Assembly: GCA_020355985.1 (NCBI GenBank) | Contig: CP070628.1 | Span: forward strand, 910,555-918,228 | Source: Nitrospirota bacterium | GTDB lineage: Bacteria; Nitrospirota; Nitrospiria; Nitrospirales; UBA8639 | DNA length: 7,674 nucleotides | Direction of reading: 5' to 3' | Part shown: piece after piece, positions 6,948 to 7,674 of the stretch | How the letters are laid out: every line of letters begins with the position of its first letter | Numbering within the stretch: the first letter of the stretch is position 1 | Position numbers and translations under genes: made by a program | The notes under the pieces: model-generated | What the model saw: the letters and a program-made list of their open reading frames with translations, nothing else | Told to the model about the DNA's origin: nothing | Databases searched by the model: none

Positions 6948-6983
6948 TGTAAAAATTTTGTTATGGCTCATTGAAGCTGTTAA
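6948..6983 (-). promoter_or_regulatory. Sigma70-like promoter of the lipoprotein gene
   Basis: On the minus strand a -35-like TTAACA (6983-6978, 5 of 6 matches to TTGACA) is followed after exactly 17 bp by CAAAAT (6960-6955, 4 of 6 matches to TATAAT). The start point would fall near 6948, leaving a ~24-nt leader with the GGAG ribosome site ahead of ATG 6924. Spacing and position fit well; the -10 is weak. Confidence 0.4.
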
Positions 6984-7013
6984 GCCACAAGACCGAATGT
7001 ACTTCACTAGGTT

Positions 7014-7328
7014 TCATCCTTTAGTTCCAGATCCTACGAGCCCCGTTTTTGGTGCAACACGAGCACGATCCTTCATCGGTCGAGGTGCGCTCAGACGGTG
7101 TTGTAATATCAGGGGATCCACGACTTCCCCACAATTTAAACAATGCAGGACCACGATCTTGATGAGCCCCGTCTCATCCTTCAGGTCCATGCAGGTTTCC
7201 TGGACCATATGTCCTTGGCACCGGAGACAAATCATCCAAGCAGCCTTCTGACAAACCACATGTATTCCATCGTCATCCTCGATTGACCAAAGACTGCTCC
7301 CCTTTTCTTGTGAATGGAAATTCCCCAA
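7014..7328 (-). CDS. Small Zn-ribbon protein, unknown function
   Basis: A 104-aa soluble protein if it starts at the TTG at 7328. It holds two zinc knuckles, C34-LR-C37 (ICLRCQGHM) and C63-LN-C66 (HCLNCGEVVDPLI), about 26 residues apart, which should bind one Zn ion as a zinc ribbon. The C-terminal ~25 residues are basic and probably disordered. Small proteins with the CLRCxG...CxNCGxxxDPLI pattern are, from memory, common in Nitrospira; their role is unknown and nucleic-acid or protein binding is a guess. The start is unsure: TTG 7328 has no ribosome site, the same frame stays open to about 7437 without an ATG, and a GTG just before VCQKAAW, about 23 codons downstream, is an alternative. The zinc-ribbon core is much more secure than the N-terminus. 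Confidence 0.7.
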   Translation of the reverse strand: MGNFHSQEKGSSLWSIEDDDGIHVVCQKAAWMICLRCQGHMVQETCMDLKDETGLIKIVVLHCLNCGEVVDPLILQHRLSAPRPMKDRARVAPKTGLVGSGTKG

Positions 7329-7466
7329 CCCATCGATGAGGAAGGCCCATTGGAACCATTCCTTAAAGGAGGTTGATTCATAACCCTTGAGTTTGACTGT
7401 TGGTGTTGAACGACTCAGTCCGATCGTTGAAGCTGAGAATTATTTATCATTAAGAAAGAACAATCC

Positions 7467-7493
7467 AAGGATGGTAACTAATCGACCATCCTT
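7467..7493 (-). terminator. 9-bp perfect hairpin, probable terminator
   Basis: AAGGATGGT and ACCATCCTT form a perfect 9-bp stem around a 9-nt loop. On the minus strand it is followed by GGATTGTTCTTTCTT, T-rich but interrupted. It lies between the frame ending at 7532 and the Zn-ribbon gene, where a terminator is expected. The plus-strand side has CTCCTTTTTT about 10 bp away, too far for a good terminator. Confidence 0.5.
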
Positions 7494-7531
7494 AACAATG
7501 CTCCTTTTTTCACTCGCTTTGGGGTATGTTC

Positions 7532-7672
7532 CTAGCCCTTTGCGGCATAATCATAACCATCATAATTTCCACTTATATGAGAGTAACAACGATTGGCCCA
7601 CGTCATCACCGCTCCTTTTTGCTCAGCATAACGCAAATCTAGGACCTCATTAAATTTCACCATATCCCCATC
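7532..7672 (-). CDS. Possible short or partial protein at right edge
   Basis: A minus-strand frame enters from the window edge and stops at TAG 7534-7532. The visible residues include MVKFNEVLDLRYAEQKGAVM and end CYSHISGNYDGYDYAAKG. If the ATG at 7663 is used it is a complete 43-aa protein; otherwise it is the C-terminal end of a larger one, since the frame has no stop before the edge. No ribosome site of normal spacing was seen, only GGGG two bases before the ATG. The composition looks like protein and a hairpin terminator follows, which supports coding. The family is not recognised. Confidence 0.4.
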   Translation of the reverse strand, partial: DGDMVKFNEVLDLRYAEQKGAVMTWANRCYSHISGNYDGYDYAAKG

Positions 7673-7674
7673 AA

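Noticed and set aside
7387..7653. 88-codon plus-strand frame at the right edge
   Set aside because: It runs through the hairpin at 7467-7493 and opposite a more protein-like minus-strand frame; rich in His/Asn/Ser with no ribosome site.

Overview
The window is a bacterial chromosomal segment of mid GC content. Every protein gene I can support lies on the minus strand. The best taxonomic clue is a damaged nuoI (NADH dehydrogenase subunit I) whose protein resembles, from memory, NuoI of Nitrospirota (Nitrospira-like nitrifiers). Small Zn-ribbon proteins and a small coiled-coil lipoprotein would also fit that group. The assignment is an inference; no rRNA or other decisive marker is present.

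Layout, right to left (the direction of transcription). At the right edge a short frame ends at 7532 and is followed by a 9-bp hairpin (7467-7493), probably a terminator. Next is a small four-cysteine Zn-ribbon protein (7014-7328, start uncertain). A lipoprotein with its own promoter-like sequence follows (6475-6924). A nuoI pseudogene (5680-6338) carries one frameshift and has lost two cluster cysteines. Further on is an orphan 71-codon frame that looks like protein but has no normal start codon (5274-5489). This stretch, about 5.27-6.34 kb, looks like decaying sequence.

The well-preserved part is a minus-strand run of three genes. They are a soluble GAF-domain histidine kinase (3682-5133), a family 4 glycosyltransferase (2400-3560) and a GH15 glucoamylase-type glycoside hydrolase (443-2407). 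The last two overlap by 8 bp and are almost certainly translated together, which suggests synthesis and trimming of a cytoplasmic alpha-glucan or glucosylated compound. The kinase lies 121 bp upstream of the glycosyltransferase. It has no response regulator in the window, so a regulatory link to the sugar genes is only possible.

The left 440 bp hold no confident gene. They contain a possible 36-aa ORF followed at once by a hairpin. Just upstream is a tight cluster of four TTGCAA hexamers, two of them forming a 24-bp near-perfect palindrome. I see no CRISPR, IS element, tRNA, rRNA or clear defence system. The most unusual items are the decayed nuoI, the unrecognised 71-codon frame and the palindrome cluster.
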